From Streptomyces sp. KL109B (lineage in GTDB: Bacteria; Actinomycetota; Actinomycetes; Streptomycetales; Streptomycetaceae): a stretch of 64,000 bases of DNA. This document shows positions 34,060 to 42,961 of the stretch, in pieces. Location of the stretch: contig NZ_JASERL010000011.1 in NCBI RefSeq assembly GCF_030766935.1, positions 248,001 through 312,000 of the forward strand, in the 5' to 3' direction. Every line of letters starts with the position of its first letter. Position 1 is the stretch's first letter. The notes under the pieces were generated by a model. It worked only from the letters and a program-made list of their open reading frames with translations. It was not told where the DNA came from and ran no database searches. The position numbers and the translations under genes were made by a program.

Positions 34060-34842
34060 GTGACGGAGAACGAGCGGGACTTCGGCGACCGCAAGGGCAC
34101 CGCGCTCGTCGCGGGCGGCACCGGCGGCATCGGCGCGGCGGTCGTCCGGACGCTGGCCCGGCGCGGCAGCGCGGTGCGGTTCACCTACCGCTCGAACGCG
34201 GAGGCGGCCCAGGCCCTCACCGCCGAACTCCGCGCGGACGGCGCCCAGGTCGACTCCGTGCGGGCGGACCTGACGGACGAGGGAGAGGCCGCAGCCGCGG
34301 TGCGCTCCGCGGTGGACCGCTTCGGCGCACTGCACACACTCGTCTACGCGGCGGGCCCGCACGTCCCGATGGTGCACCTCAGCCGGGTCCCACCGGCCCA
34401 GTACCGCCGACAGCTCGACACCGACGCACAGGCCTTCTACAACCTCGTGCACCCGGCACTCGAACCGCTCAGGGAGACAGCCGGCAGCGTCGTCGCGGTC
34501 ACCACCGCGGCCACCCACCGCTACCCCGTCCGCGACGGCCTGTCCTCGGGCACGAAGGGCGCGGTGGAGGCGGTGGTCCGGGCGCTCGCGGCCGAGGAGG
34601 GCCGCTACGGCGTGCGCTGCAACTGCGTCGGCCCCGGCATGCTCACGGACGGCATCGCGGCCCGCCTCATCGAGGACGGCGAACTCGACGACGCCGCCCT
34701 GCGGGTCACCCGCCGCAACATCCCGCTGCGCCGCTTCGGCAGCGCGCAGGACATCGCGGAGGCGGTGGCGTTCCTCGCCTCGGACCGGGCGGGGTTCATC
34801 ACCGGGCAGCATCTGGCGGTGGACGGCGGCTATACGGTCTGA
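34060..34842 (+). CDS. SDR-fold protein lacking the catalytic tyrosine
   Basis: 260 residues, GTG start. The cofactor motif is AGGTGGIGAAVV and the C-terminus ITGQHLAVDGGYTV is normal. At the YxxxK site it reads Ser162-S-G-T-Lys166: the tyrosine is replaced by serine, with lysine kept. A segment HRYPVRDGLSSGTKGAVEA holds a Tyr six residues earlier that could in principle stand in. Similar RD-x-LS...PK variants occur in actinobacterial SDRs, so this is probably a natural subfamily rather than decay. Last gene of the beta-oxidation operon. Confidence 0.85.
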   Translation: MTENERDFGDRKGTALVAGGTGGIGAAVVRTLARRGSAVRFTYRSNAEAAQALTAELRADGAQVDSVRADLTDEGEAAAAVRSAVDRFGALHTLVYAAGPHVPMVHLSRVPPAQYRRQLDTDAQAFYNLVHPALEPLRETAGSVVAVTTAATHRYPVRDGLSSGTKGAVEAVVRALAAEEGRYGVRCNCVGPGMLTDGIAARLIEDGELDDAALRVTRRNIPLRRFGSAQDIAEAVAFLASDRAGFITGQHLAVDGGYTV

Positions 34843-34844
34843 GG

Positions 34845-34877
34845 GCGCGCAGGTCGACCGCCGCCCGTCCTGCGCGC
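34845..34877. terminator. Strong hairpin at convergent operon ends
   Basis: Perfect 9-base stem GCGCGCAGG/CCTGCGCGC with a 15-base loop, directly after the SDR stop and before the end of the convergent minus-strand transporter operon. An overlapping second hairpin CGCGCCCG-N8-CGGGCGCG lies at 34875-34898, facing the minus-strand transcript. Together they look like a bidirectional terminator. Confidence 0.65.
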
Positions 34878-34887
34878 GCCCGGGTGA

Positions 34888-35304
34888 TCACGGGCGCGGG
34901 GCGACCTCCGCGCCGTCCACGGCGATCCGCTCCACCGGCACCTCACCCGGGCCGTCGTCCGCGATCCGCTCCCCCAGCGTCGACAGGTCGTACGACTGCC
35001 GGGCCAGCCAGAACCTCAGGAAGCCGGTGAGGGAGTAACGCAGGTAGACGGCACCGCCCACCACCGCGCACACCACCCCGGTCAACCCGATGGCGAGGGC
35101 GTCGCGTTGGGCGAGGGGGTCCTCGGTGGCGTGGGTGAGCGGGAAGGTGAGGACGCCGAGGACGAGGCCCACGAGCAGGAGGGCCGCTCCGGCGCGCAGC
35201 CACAGGGTGTTGCGGGCGGTGGCCGGATCGGGGATCTTCAGGGCCGCCAGGTCCCGTACGAAGCGGTCGGCGCGGGCGGCGGTCGGGTCGGACGGTGCGG
35301 TCAT
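34888..35304 (-). CDS. Small two-helix membrane protein in the ABC transporter operon
   Basis: 138 residues. Two membrane segments (about 33-55 and 70-92) are joined by a short loop, with polar N- and C-terminal arms. The ATG overlaps the LivF stop (ATGA). I do not recognise the family. Its position as the last gene of a Liv-type operon suggests an accessory membrane subunit of the importer, but a passenger is possible. Confidence 0.7.
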   Translation of the reverse strand: MTAPSDPTAARADRFVRDLAALKIPDPATARNTLWLRAGAALLLVGLVLGVLTFPLTHATEDPLAQRDALAIGLTGVVCAVVGGAVYLRYSLTGFLRFWLARQSYDLSTLGERIADDGPGEVPVERIAVDGAEVAPRP

Positions 35305-36008
35305 GCGGCGCTCCCGAGGTAGTAGGAGGACAGTTCGGCGTGCAGGGAGCTGTCGGGGTGGCCCTGCCACTGGACGCCGCCGCGGACGAGGACGGCCGCG
35401 TGGTCGGCGATCTTGAGGACGGCGGTGGCGAACTGCTCGACCACCAGGACCGCTACGCCCTGGCGGGCCAGTTCCGCCACGTATTCGTACAGTTCGCCGA
35501 CGACCAGGGGCGCCAGACCCATCGACAGTTCGTCGAGGAGCAGGACCGCGGGGTCCGTGGCCAGTCCACGGGCCAGAGCGAGCATTTGTTGTTCGCCGCC
35601 GGAGAGGGTGCCCGCCGCCTGGCGTGCGCGTTCGCCCAGGACCGGGAAGCGCTCGTAGGCGATGTCCTCGATCTCCGCGCGGTCGCGGCCGGTGAACGTC
35701 ATCATGCGGAGGTTGTCGCGCACCGAGAGGTTGGGGAAGATTCCGCGCCCCTCGGGGATGAGACACACCCCGGCGCGGGCGAGGTCGCGCGGGTGCGCAC
35801 CCGTGACATCGCGTCCGCCGAGCCGGACACTGCCCGAGCTGGGTGCGTGCGCGCCCGCCGCCACGTTCAGCGTCGTCGTCTTGCCGGCGCCGTTCGGGCC
35901 GAGGAGCGCCACCACCTGGCCCGCGGCGACGCTCAGATCGACGCCGTGCAGCACGGTGATGCGGTCGTACGCGGCTTGCACCCCGCGCAGTTCGAGCAAC
36001 GGGCCCAT
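35301..36008 (-). CDS. livF: Branched-chain amino acid-type ABC transporter ATPase LivF
   Basis: 235 residues. Walker A GPNGAGKT, the LivF-typical IPEGRGIFPNLSVRDNL, signature LSGGEQQMLALARGL and Walker B LLLDELSMGLAP. It energises import together with LivG and the fused permease. I chose the ATG at 36008, four bases after the LivG stop; the frame is open further upstream but would overlap livG heavily. Liv-type importers carry hydrophobic acids and aromatic compounds as well as amino acids, which suits this island. Confidence 0.93.
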   Translation of the reverse strand: MGPLLELRGVQAAYDRITVLHGVDLSVAAGQVVALLGPNGAGKTTTLNVAAGAHAPSSGSVRLGGRDVTGAHPRDLARAGVCLIPEGRGIFPNLSVRDNLRMMTFTGRDRAEIEDIAYERFPVLGERARQAAGTLSGGEQQMLALARGLATDPAVLLLDELSMGLAPLVVGELYEYVAELARQGVAVLVVEQFATAVLKIADHAAVLVRGGVQWQGHPDSSLHAELSSYYLGSAA

Positions 36009-36012
36009 ACCG

Positions 36013-36723
36013 TCAGGCCTCCCCGAGGTAGGCGGCCAGGACCGTCTGGTCCTGCTGGATGTCGGCGGGCGGGCCACAGGCCACGATCCTGCCGAGGTCG
36101 AGGACGTACACCTGGTCGCAGACGCTCATCACCAGGCCCATGTCGTGCTCGACGAGGACGACCGCGCAGCCGTCGGCGGCGACGTCGCGCAGCAGGTCGG
36201 CGAAGCGGTGGGTCTCGTCGGCGTCCTGGCCGGCCGCGGGTTCGTCGAGGAGCAGGACGCGTGGGCGGCCCGCGAGGGCCCGGCCCACTTCGAGGAGGCG
36301 GGCGGCGCCGGTGGGCAGCGCGTCGGCGGCGGTGTCCGCGTCGTCGGAGAGACCGATGCGCTCCAGGATGCGGTCGGCCATCCGGCCCGGGTCCTGGGCG
36401 CGGGCGCCGAGCTCGGCGGCGACGAGGAGGTTGTCGCGGACGGTGAGGCGCCCGAAGAGTTCCAGGCGCTGGAAGGTGCGGGCCATGCCGCGGCGGGCAC
36501 GCTGGGCGGGGGTGGCGCGGGTGATGTCGTCGCCGTCGAGGGACACGCGGCCCGACTGGGGCCTGCGCAGGCCGGAGACGACGTCGAACAGTGTGGACTT
36601 TCCGGCGCCGTTGGGGCCGATGAGGCCGGTGATCCGGCCGGCCTCCGCCGCGAATCCGGCCTCGTCCAGGGCGCGGTTCCCGCCGAAGACGACGGTGACT
36701 CCGTCAGCTCGCAGCGATGCCAC
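36013..36723 (-). CDS. livG: Branched-chain amino acid-type ABC transporter ATPase LivG
   Basis: 236 residues. Walker A GPNGAGKS, TFQRLELFGRLTVRDNL, Walker B VLLLDEPAAGQ and the LivG switch region VLVEHDM. The ABC signature is unusual: where LivG has LPYGQQRRLEIARAL this has LPTGAARLLEVGRAL, keeping the glycine but losing the usual Gln/Arg residues. Its start overlaps the permease gene by 20 bases. Confidence 0.92.
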   Translation of the reverse strand: MASLRADGVTVVFGGNRALDEAGFAAEAGRITGLIGPNGAGKSTLFDVVSGLRRPQSGRVSLDGDDITRATPAQRARRGMARTFQRLELFGRLTVRDNLLVAAELGARAQDPGRMADRILERIGLSDDADTAADALPTGAARLLEVGRALAGRPRVLLLDEPAAGQDADETHRFADLLRDVAADGCAVVLVEHDMGLVMSVCDQVYVLDLGRIVACGPPADIQQDQTVLAAYLGEA

Positions 36724-38821
36724 GTGCGATCACCTCCCGGTCCTCGCTGCGCCAGGGCCGCCGGATCCCCCACCATTCGACGGGGTCCGGGTCGAGCCGT
36801 GGCTGCTCGGACTGTCGCGCCGTGGACCAGACGCGCAGCGCCGTCGTGGCGACGATCGTCGTGACGAGGAAGAGTGCGCCGCCGATGAGGTCCGTCGCGT
36901 ACAGCGCCCACAGCACGGCGACGACGGCGCCCGTCACCGGGAACAGCACACGGTCGCGCACCAGCACCGACCATTCGGCGCGCAGCCTCGGCACGATGCC
37001 GCTGGGGCTGTGGGCGAGGCCCATGCCGGCGAGGGCGATGAGGAGCGTCGACGCGTCGTGGGCCCAGTCGCCGAAGTGGCTGAGGAGCTGGGGCGGGGCC
37101 ACGTAGGAGATACCGGTGAACAGTCCGGTGCCGACCGCGCCGAGGCCACCGATGACGGCGATCAGGAAGATGGGCAGGTTGGCGACGAGGTTGAACTGCT
37201 CCGCGGTGATGGTGCGTTGGACCATCCCGTACAGGGCGCCACCGAGTCCGGCGATCCCGGCCGACAGGGCGAACACGGCGACCTTGGCGCCCAGCGGGCG
37301 GCCGCCGAGCGTCGCGTACGCCGCCTCGCTGTCGCGCAGCGCGATCAGCCCACGACCGAAGCGGCCACGCCGCAGCCAGGCCACGGCGAGCGAGACGAGC
37401 GCCAGCACCACCGCGGAGAACAGCAGGAGTTCACGCTCGGACGACAGCTGCCAGCCGAACAGATCCGGCCCGGCGACCTCGACCGATCCCTGGTCGAACA
37501 GGGCGATGCGGACGCCGAGGAGGTCGAAGGACGGCAGGGTGAACACCCAGCGGTCAAGGACCACGGCGAACGCGGCCGTGCCGAGGGCCAGATAGATGCC
37601 GGACAGTCGCAGCGCGGGCACGGCGATGAGCACGCCCACCGCCGCGGCGACCAGCACGGCCACCGGCAGCGCCCACAACTGGCCCTGACCGCCCAGGTGT
37701 CCCCAGACGATCGCGCCGATCCCGGCGATGCTCAGCTGACACAGCGAGATCTGCCCCGCGTACCCGGCCAGCGGCACGTACGACAGGGCGACGATGCCGA
37801 GCGCGAACAGCGGTGCGTACGAGATGAGCCCCTCGCCGCTCAGGACAGTCACCAGGAACACGGCGAACAACAGCACGCAGCCACCGAAGACGAGGGTGCC
37901 GCGCATGGTGGGCAGCGGCACCTGGACGAGGCGCCGCTCGCGCCCGCGCAGCCGCCGGTGCGGGAAGACGATCAGGGCGAGGAAGAGCAGCAGGGCGGGC
38001 GCGGCGAGGCGCAGGCCCGGCAGGTAGTCGTTCTGCGGGAGGTAACCGGTGAGGAAGCTCTCCAGGCAGCCGACGACGAGCGCGCCGACGAAGGTGAGCG
38101 GCAGGCTGCGCAGTCGGCCGAAGACAGCGGCGGTGTAAGCGGAGACGATGAGCAGGGAGAGCTGCTGCGCGTCGAGGGCCACGGTGGGGGCGATCAAGAT
38201 GCCGCCGACGGCCGCGAGTTGGGTGCCGAGGACCCAGGCGAGGCGGGCGGCGCGCTGCGGCGAGGCCCCGGTGAGCCCGGCGAGCGCGCGGTCGTCGACG
38301 CAGGCCCGCATCTCGGTGCCGGCGCGGGTGCGGCCGAGCAGGAACCACAGCCCGGCCGCGACCAGCACGGCGACGACGAGGGTGACTGCCTGGTGCCACG
38401 TGACGGCGGCCGGGCCGAGGTCGATGGCGGGTTTGTCGGCGAAGAACGGGCGCAGCGGGCGGGCGGCGCTGGGGTCCCAGATCCACCGGGCCAGGGAGAT
38501 GCAGCCGGTGAGCAGGGCGACGGCCATCACGAGCCGTTCCGCCTCCCCCAGCGACTGCACGGGCCGCATCAGCACCCGCTCCACCAAAAGACCGAACCCG
38601 GGTGCGAGCACCAGCAGGACGAAGGCGAGCGCGAGCGGCACCGGCCAGCCCCAGCCGAACGCCAACTGCCAGTAGGCGAAGGCCGAGAGCATGCCGGCGG
38701 CGCCGTGCGCGAAGTTGAAGACACCGGCGGTCGTGTACGTCAGGACGAGGCCGCTGCCGACGATGGCGTAGATCGCGGCAGTGGTCAGGCCGACGACGCC
38801 GAAGGTGAGGAACTGTTCCAT
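36704..38821 (-). CDS. Fused LivH-LivM ABC transporter permease
   Basis: 705 residues, about the sum of LivH and LivM. Residues 1 to about 290 form a LivH-type permease (GSGLVLTYTTAGVFNFAHGA is the family opening). From about 300 to 640 comes a LivM-type permease with YAGQISLCQLSIAGIGA and a late segment of the EAA-like loop (LRDSEAAYATLGG). Around fifteen membrane helices in all. A single chain replaces the usual heterodimer. It is the first gene of the minus-strand transporter operon and is expected in the cytoplasmic membrane. Confidence 0.92.
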   Translation of the reverse strand: MEQFLTFGVVGLTTAAIYAIVGSGLVLTYTTAGVFNFAHGAAGMLSAFAYWQLAFGWGWPVPLALAFVLLVLAPGFGLLVERVLMRPVQSLGEAERLVMAVALLTGCISLARWIWDPSAARPLRPFFADKPAIDLGPAAVTWHQAVTLVVAVLVAAGLWFLLGRTRAGTEMRACVDDRALAGLTGASPQRAARLAWVLGTQLAAVGGILIAPTVALDAQQLSLLIVSAYTAAVFGRLRSLPLTFVGALVVGCLESFLTGYLPQNDYLPGLRLAAPALLLFLALIVFPHRRLRGRERRLVQVPLPTMRGTLVFGGCVLLFAVFLVTVLSGEGLISYAPLFALGIVALSYVPLAGYAGQISLCQLSIAGIGAIVWGHLGGQGQLWALPVAVLVAAAVGVLIAVPALRLSGIYLALGTAAFAVVLDRWVFTLPSFDLLGVRIALFDQGSVEVAGPDLFGWQLSSERELLLFSAVVLALVSLAVAWLRRGRFGRGLIALRDSEAAYATLGGRPLGAKVAVFALSAGIAGLGGALYGMVQRTITAEQFNLVANLPIFLIAVIGGLGAVGTGLFTGISYVAPPQLLSHFGDWAHDASTLLIALAGMGLAHSPSGIVPRLRAEWSVLVRDRVLFPVTGAVVAVLWALYATDLIGGALFLVTTIVATTALRVWSTARQSEQPRLDPDPVEWWGIRRPWRSEDREVIARGIAAS

Positions 38822-38901
38822 GGGCGACCGTCCGGGGTCGGCCGGGCCGCGGGGTGAGCCCGGGAGCGGGTGGCGACGGTGTCACTGGATCCCAGGGGTG
38901 G

Positions 38902-38930
38902 AAACTAGCTTCTCATTGACGGAGAATCAA
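38902..38930 (-). promoter_or_regulatory. Promoter of the Liv permease operon, with operator in the spacer
   Basis: On the minus strand: TTGATT (38930-38925), 17-base spacer, TAGTTT (38907-38902), giving a leader of about 75 bases. The spacer holds the inverted repeat TTCTC-N7-GAGAA (38910-38926). The -10, the following CC and the TCAAT/GAGAA part of the spacer are shared with the promoter at 44425-44453 in front of the binding-protein gene, so both should answer to the same regulator. Confidence 0.7.
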
Positions 38931-39000
38931 CCATCCGAACACGGGAGCCCGCATTTACGTCGCGTGGCCGACCACCCCGACCGAAGGGACGGCAAAGCCC

Positions 39001-39456
39001 TTGACCACACACCACTCGACACATCACTCGACCCCCAGCAGGTACGAGGACCTCGCCGACATCCAGCAGCTGCTCGCGCGCTACGCCGTGGCGATGACCC
39101 GGGGCGACACCGACGCCGTCCTGGCCGTCTTCACCCCGGACGGCAGCTACAGCGCGTTCGGCGACACCTATCCGCTCGACGACTTCCCCGAGTTGATCGC
39201 GGCCGCCCCCAAGGGGCTGTTCATGACGGGTACGCCGGTCGTGGAGTTCGCCGATGACGGCGGGAGCGCCACCGGCACACAGCCCCTGTGCTTCGTCGAG
39301 CACGCGGCGCACGACATGCGCATCGGCTACTACAACGACACCTACATGCGCACCGAGGACGGCTGGCGGCTGCACACCCGCGCGATGACATTCATCCGCC
39401 GAAGCGGCGCCCACGACTCGGGCCGCCCGCACGCCTTCGAGCGGACGCGGGCGTGA
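39001..39456 (+). CDS. SnoaL/NTF2-like protein
   Basis: 151 residues from an apparent TTG start. The cone-fold NTF2-like pattern is seen: an N-terminal helix with LADIQQLLARYAVAMTRGD, then FTPDGSYSAFG, and a C-terminal strand DGWRLHTRAMTFI. Family members act as isomerases, dehydratases or lyases (for example ketosteroid isomerase and SnoaL) or as small subunits. No ATG or GTG gives a full-length fold in this frame, which supports TTG. It diverges from the transporter operon and leads an operon with an acyl-CoA dehydrogenase pair. Confidence 0.8.
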   Translation: MTTHHSTHHSTPSRYEDLADIQQLLARYAVAMTRGDTDAVLAVFTPDGSYSAFGDTYPLDDFPELIAAAPKGLFMTGTPVVEFADDGGSATGTQPLCFVEHAAHDMRIGYYNDTYMRTEDGWRLHTRAMTFIRRSGAHDSGRPHAFERTRA

Positions 39457-40580
39457 CGGCCCTGGACACCGCCGGGTTCCGCACGGCGCTGCGGGCGTGG
39501 CTGGACGAGCACGACCTGTCCCCGGAACCGACGGCGGGACCCGACGGCTCACTGGACGCCCACGTCACCCAACTCGACCGTGTACGAAGGGAATTGTGGG
39601 ACGCCGGATGGATGCGGCACGGCTGGCCCGAGGAGGTGGGCGGTGTCGGCGGACCGAGCGTGCTGCGGGCCGTGCTCGGCGAGGAGGTCGCGACGCGCGG
39701 GCTCGCCGAGCCGGGCCTGTACTCGATGGTCGAGGTCCTCGTCCCCACCCTGCTCTCGTACGCGCCGCCCGCCCTGGCCGCCGAGATGGTGCCCCGGCTG
39801 CTCGGCGGCCGGGAGCAGTGGTGTCAGGGTTTCTCCGAACCGGGCTCCGGAAGCGATCTGGCCTCGCTCACCACGCGCGCGGTCCGCTCCGGTGACGGCG
39901 ACGGATGGGTGATCACCGGCCAGAAGGTGTGGACGAGCCTGGCCCAGTACGCGGCGCGGTGCGTCCTGCTCGCCCGTACGGGCCCTGACCCCGGTCACGC
40001 CGGGATCAGCGCCTTCTTCCTCGACATGGACTCCCCCGGCATCACGGTGCGGCCGCTGCGCACCATGCACGGCGTCGACGAGTTCGCGGAGGTGTTCCTC
40101 GACGACGTACGGGTGCCGCAGGAGCGGCTGCTCGGCAGGGAGGGCGACGGATGGAAGCTGGCCATGGACCTGCTGCCGCACGAGCGCTCCACCTGCTTCT
40201 GGCACCGTGTCGCCCACCTCTACACCCGACTCGACCGGCTCCTGGACCGGATGCCGTCGGCCGAGGACGAGGCGGCGGCGCTGGGCGAGGCGTATCTGGC
40301 ACTGCACACGGTGCGCTGCCGCTCGCACGCGACGCAGGCCCGGCTCGCGGCGGGCGGCCGGCTCGGCCCGGAGACGTCCGTCGACAAGATCCTCCTCGCC
40401 ACCGCCGAGCAGCAACTCTTCGACACCGTACGGGACTTGCTGCCCGGAGCGGTGGAGCTGACGGATCCGGCCTGGCGCACGGAGTACCTGTACTCGCGGG
40501 CCGCCACCATCTACGGCGGCACCGCCGAGGTCCAGCGCAACATCGTGGCCCGCCGACTGCTCGACCTCGGCAAGGAGTGA
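39453..40580 (+). CDS. Acyl-CoA dehydrogenase, long subunit of a probable heteromeric pair
   Basis: 375 residues from a GTG overlapping the previous stop. GFSEPGSGSDLAS, ITGQKVWTSLAQYAARC, VFLDDVRVPQERL and the C-terminal YGGTAEVQRNIVARRLL mark a full dehydrogenase. The next gene, two bases downstream, encodes a truncated dehydrogenase, the arrangement of heterotetrameric steroid-type enzymes. It resembles the protein at 27750 closely. Confidence 0.9.
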   Translation: MTALDTAGFRTALRAWLDEHDLSPEPTAGPDGSLDAHVTQLDRVRRELWDAGWMRHGWPEEVGGVGGPSVLRAVLGEEVATRGLAEPGLYSMVEVLVPTLLSYAPPALAAEMVPRLLGGREQWCQGFSEPGSGSDLASLTTRAVRSGDGDGWVITGQKVWTSLAQYAARCVLLARTGPDPGHAGISAFFLDMDSPGITVRPLRTMHGVDEFAEVFLDDVRVPQERLLGREGDGWKLAMDLLPHERSTCFWHRVAHLYTRLDRLLDRMPSAEDEAAALGEAYLALHTVRCRSHATQARLAAGGRLGPETSVDKILLATAEQQLFDTVRDLLPGAVELTDPAWRTEYLYSRAATIYGGTAEVQRNIVARRLLDLGKE

Positions 40581-40582
40581 CC

Positions 40583-41377
40583 ATGGACAACGCCGAACGT
40601 GAACTGCTCGAGGACACCCTCCGCAAGGTCATGACATCACCGGTGAGTGCGGCAGCACTCACCGGCGCACTCACCGACCTCGGCTGGTCCGAACTGCTGA
40701 CGCAGTACCCCCGTGACGCGGTCCGTGCCGTCTTCCGCCTGCTCGGCGAGACGGGCGCGCACGCCCCGGTCCTCAACGACGTGCTGCTGCACGAACAGGG
40801 CCGCCCGCTCGGCGGCGACTGTGTGCCGATGCCGTACGCAGGCGGGCTGTGGGTGTGCTGGGAGCGGGAGGCCGCACCGGGGCTCGGTGGCATCGACCCC
40901 GAGCTTCCGCTGCGCGTCCTGCCCGAACCGGGCACCCCCGTCCCCCTGCCCCTGGCCCGGCAGGCGCTCGGCTGGTGGCTGGTCGGCACCGGTCGCGCGA
41001 TGGTGGTACTGGCACGCCAACACATCCTGGAACGCCACCAGTTCGGCCGCCCACTTGCTTCTTTCCAGGCCCTCCGGCACAAGCTCGCCGAGACACTGGT
41101 GGCCCTGGAAGGCGCGGAGGCGACACTGATCGCCGCCGACGGCGAGCTCAGCTCACTCCTCGCCAAAGCGGCGGCGGGCCGGGCCGCCCGCACCGCCGCA
41201 CGCCACTGCCAACAGACCCTGGGCGGCATCGGATTCACCGCCGAACACGACCTGCACCGGCATGTGAAGCGCGCCCTCGCCTTCGACGGCCTGCTCGGCA
41301 GCGCCCGCGAGCTCACCCGCGAGGCCGGCCGCTCGATCGCGGCGCGCGGGACGGCACCCCGCCTCGTACACCTCTAG
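40583..41377 (+). CDS. Acyl-CoA dehydrogenase family protein, small subunit type
   Basis: 264 residues, much shorter than a normal acyl-CoA dehydrogenase. The C-terminal domain is recognisable (RHQFGRPLASFQALRHKLAE and TLGGIGFTAEHDLHRHVKRAL), but the beta domain is nearly absent. It probably partners the upstream subunit and contributes a structural half-site. Its FAD contacts appear partly lost, as in the small subunits of alpha2beta2 enzymes. Confidence 0.83.
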   Translation: MDNAERELLEDTLRKVMTSPVSAAALTGALTDLGWSELLTQYPRDAVRAVFRLLGETGAHAPVLNDVLLHEQGRPLGGDCVPMPYAGGLWVCWEREAAPGLGGIDPELPLRVLPEPGTPVPLPLARQALGWWLVGTGRAMVVLARQHILERHQFGRPLASFQALRHKLAETLVALEGAEATLIAADGELSSLLAKAAAGRAARTAARHCQQTLGGIGFTAEHDLHRHVKRALAFDGLLGSARELTREAGRSIAARGTAPRLVHL

Positions 41378-41393
41378 GAGCCCTGGAGTCGCC

Positions 41394-42194
41394 ATGACAG
41401 ATCTGTGGAACGACCTGCTCGACTGCCTCGCGCCCAAGCCCCTCGGCCAGGGGGTCTACGAGGCGCCCTCCCAACAGCTCGCCTACCACCGCCTGTTCGG
41501 CGGCCAGCTCCTCGCCCAGATCGCGCGCGTCGCCGAACTCACCTGCGCGGGCAAGGCCGTGAAGTCCCTGCACGTACTGTTCCCGCGCGAGGGCAAGGGC
41601 GGCGAGCCGGTGCGCTACGAGACGGACTGCGTGCAGCAGGGGCGGACATACGCGGCCGTGCAGATCCAGGCACGGCAGGAGCACGGGGTCGTCGCCGTGG
41701 CCACCGTGAGCCTGCACACGTGGGAGGGCGGGCGTGCGCGGCAGACCGTCGAGCCGGTGGGAGGCGTGCCGGACGAGGAGCGCCGTATCGACCTGGAACT
41801 GCTGCCTTGGGAGACCCGCGCCGCGACGGACCTCGACTCCCCCGACACCGCGCCACCCGCGTACGAACTGTGGACACGCACCCCGCCGGTGGCCGCCGAG
41901 CTCGGCCCCGCACTGCTTTCCTACGCCACCGACCTCACCCTGATCGGCACCGCGCTGCGTCCGGTCTCGGGCATCACCCAGCACGACGCGGGCCGCGCCT
42001 TCGCCTCCGCCGTGACCTCGCACTCCCTCTGGTTCCACCAGCCGGTACGCAGCGACAGCTGGCTGCTGCTGCGCCAGCACAGCCCCGTCGCGGCGCACGG
42101 GCGGTGCCACGGGCGGGGCGATGTGCTCACGGAGGGCGGTGAGTTGGTGGCGTCGTACGCACAGGACGCGTTGCTCCGCTTCGCGGACACGTAG
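41394..42194 (+). CDS. tesB: Acyl-CoA thioesterase II (TesB family)
   Basis: 266 residues, with GGAG upstream. Double hot-dog fold: RLFGGQLLAQ in the first half and SHSLWFHQPVRSDSWLLL in the second, the latter matching the TesB active-site segment. It hydrolyses acyl-CoA to free acid and CoA. In this island it may release CoA from dead-end intermediates or allow CoA transfer cycles. It ends the plus-strand unit; a small GCGGCT-C-AGCCGC hairpin follows at 42195-42207. Confidence 0.9.
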   Translation: MTDLWNDLLDCLAPKPLGQGVYEAPSQQLAYHRLFGGQLLAQIARVAELTCAGKAVKSLHVLFPREGKGGEPVRYETDCVQQGRTYAAVQIQARQEHGVVAVATVSLHTWEGGRARQTVEPVGGVPDEERRIDLELLPWETRAATDLDSPDTAPPAYELWTRTPPVAAELGPALLSYATDLTLIGTALRPVSGITQHDAGRAFASAVTSHSLWFHQPVRSDSWLLLRQHSPVAAHGRCHGRGDVLTEGGELVASYAQDALLRFADT

Positions 42195-42286
42195 GCGGCT
42201 CAGCCGCGCACGTGCAGCCCGAAGCCGCTGCGGCCCGGGGGCGATCCTCGGGTTCGTCGACCCGCTGATCGCCGAAGGCCCACCGT

Positions 42287-42913
42287 TCAGGACGCCTGGG
42301 CCGGTGCCGCGGTCGGCTGCGCGGCGGGTTGTGTCGTCGGCTGTGTCGTGGGCTGTGTGCCCAGCAGCAGGACCGTCATGGTGTCCCGCACGGTCTCCTG
42401 GTAGCGCTCGTCGTCCGTGTCCACCATCCACTGCTGCTGCATGCCCTCGAAGAGGGCCATCAGGGCGGTGGCCGCGGTGCGGGGTGTGAGCCCGCTCGGG
42501 AGACGGTCGCCGTATCGTCCGGTGAAGCCCTCGGTGAGCATGTCGATCAGTTCGCGATAGCGCTCCCGGGCGAAGCCCCGGGCCGGTTCCTGGCCGGTGG
42601 CCGCCTCCGCCATCACCACACTGTGCACCTGGGCCAGGGACGGGATGCCCTGGTCGAAGGCGAGCGCCTGGGCCAGCCTGCCCGGCATGTCGGGGTCGTT
42701 CCAGTCGGAACGCACATGCTGCCGGTTCAGGTCCTCGCGCAGGTGCAGCAGGGCGAACAGCAGACGCTTCTTGCTGGGGTAGTAGTGCAGCACACCCTGC
42801 CGGGTCAGGCCCGCGCGCTCCGCGACCGCGTCGATGGACGCACCCTTGTACCCGCGCTCGGCGAACACCTCGAGCGCCGCCTCGAGTATCTCCTCATGCC
42901 GCGCCGAGACCAT
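42287..42913 (-). CDS. TetR family transcriptional regulator
   Basis: 208 residues. The N-terminal helix-turn-helix spans about 8-50 (ASIDAVAERAGLTRQGVLHYYPSKKRLL). The C-terminus ends in a low-complexity tail of TQP-type repeats after residue 185, unusual for the family. It lies downstream of and in the same direction as the Liv binding-protein gene, with a 95-base gap containing a palindrome at 42962-42981. It is a candidate regulator of the transporter promoters. Confidence 0.9.
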   Translation of the reverse strand: MVSARHEEILEAALEVFAERGYKGASIDAVAERAGLTRQGVLHYYPSKKRLLFALLHLREDLNRQHVRSDWNDPDMPGRLAQALAFDQGIPSLAQVHSVVMAEAATGQEPARGFARERYRELIDMLTEGFTGRYGDRLPSGLTPRTAATALMALFEGMQQQWMVDTDDERYQETVRDTMTVLLLGTQPTTQPTTQPAAQPTAAPAQAS

Positions 42914-42961
42914 GGCCCCACCCGCCCTCTCCGCTCACCGATGACGAACCCGTCCGCGCCG

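Noticed and set aside
34888..38821. Branched-chain amino acid uptake as the importer's role
   Set aside because: The Liv name is by homology only; the operon and both binding proteins sit inside a degradative island with no amino acid metabolism, so a catabolic substrate is favoured.
36059..38857. A 932-codon open frame on the plus strand over the transporter operon
   Set aside because: It is opposite to clear LivHM/LivG genes and its translation is Gln/Arg/Glu/Gly-rich filler without motifs.
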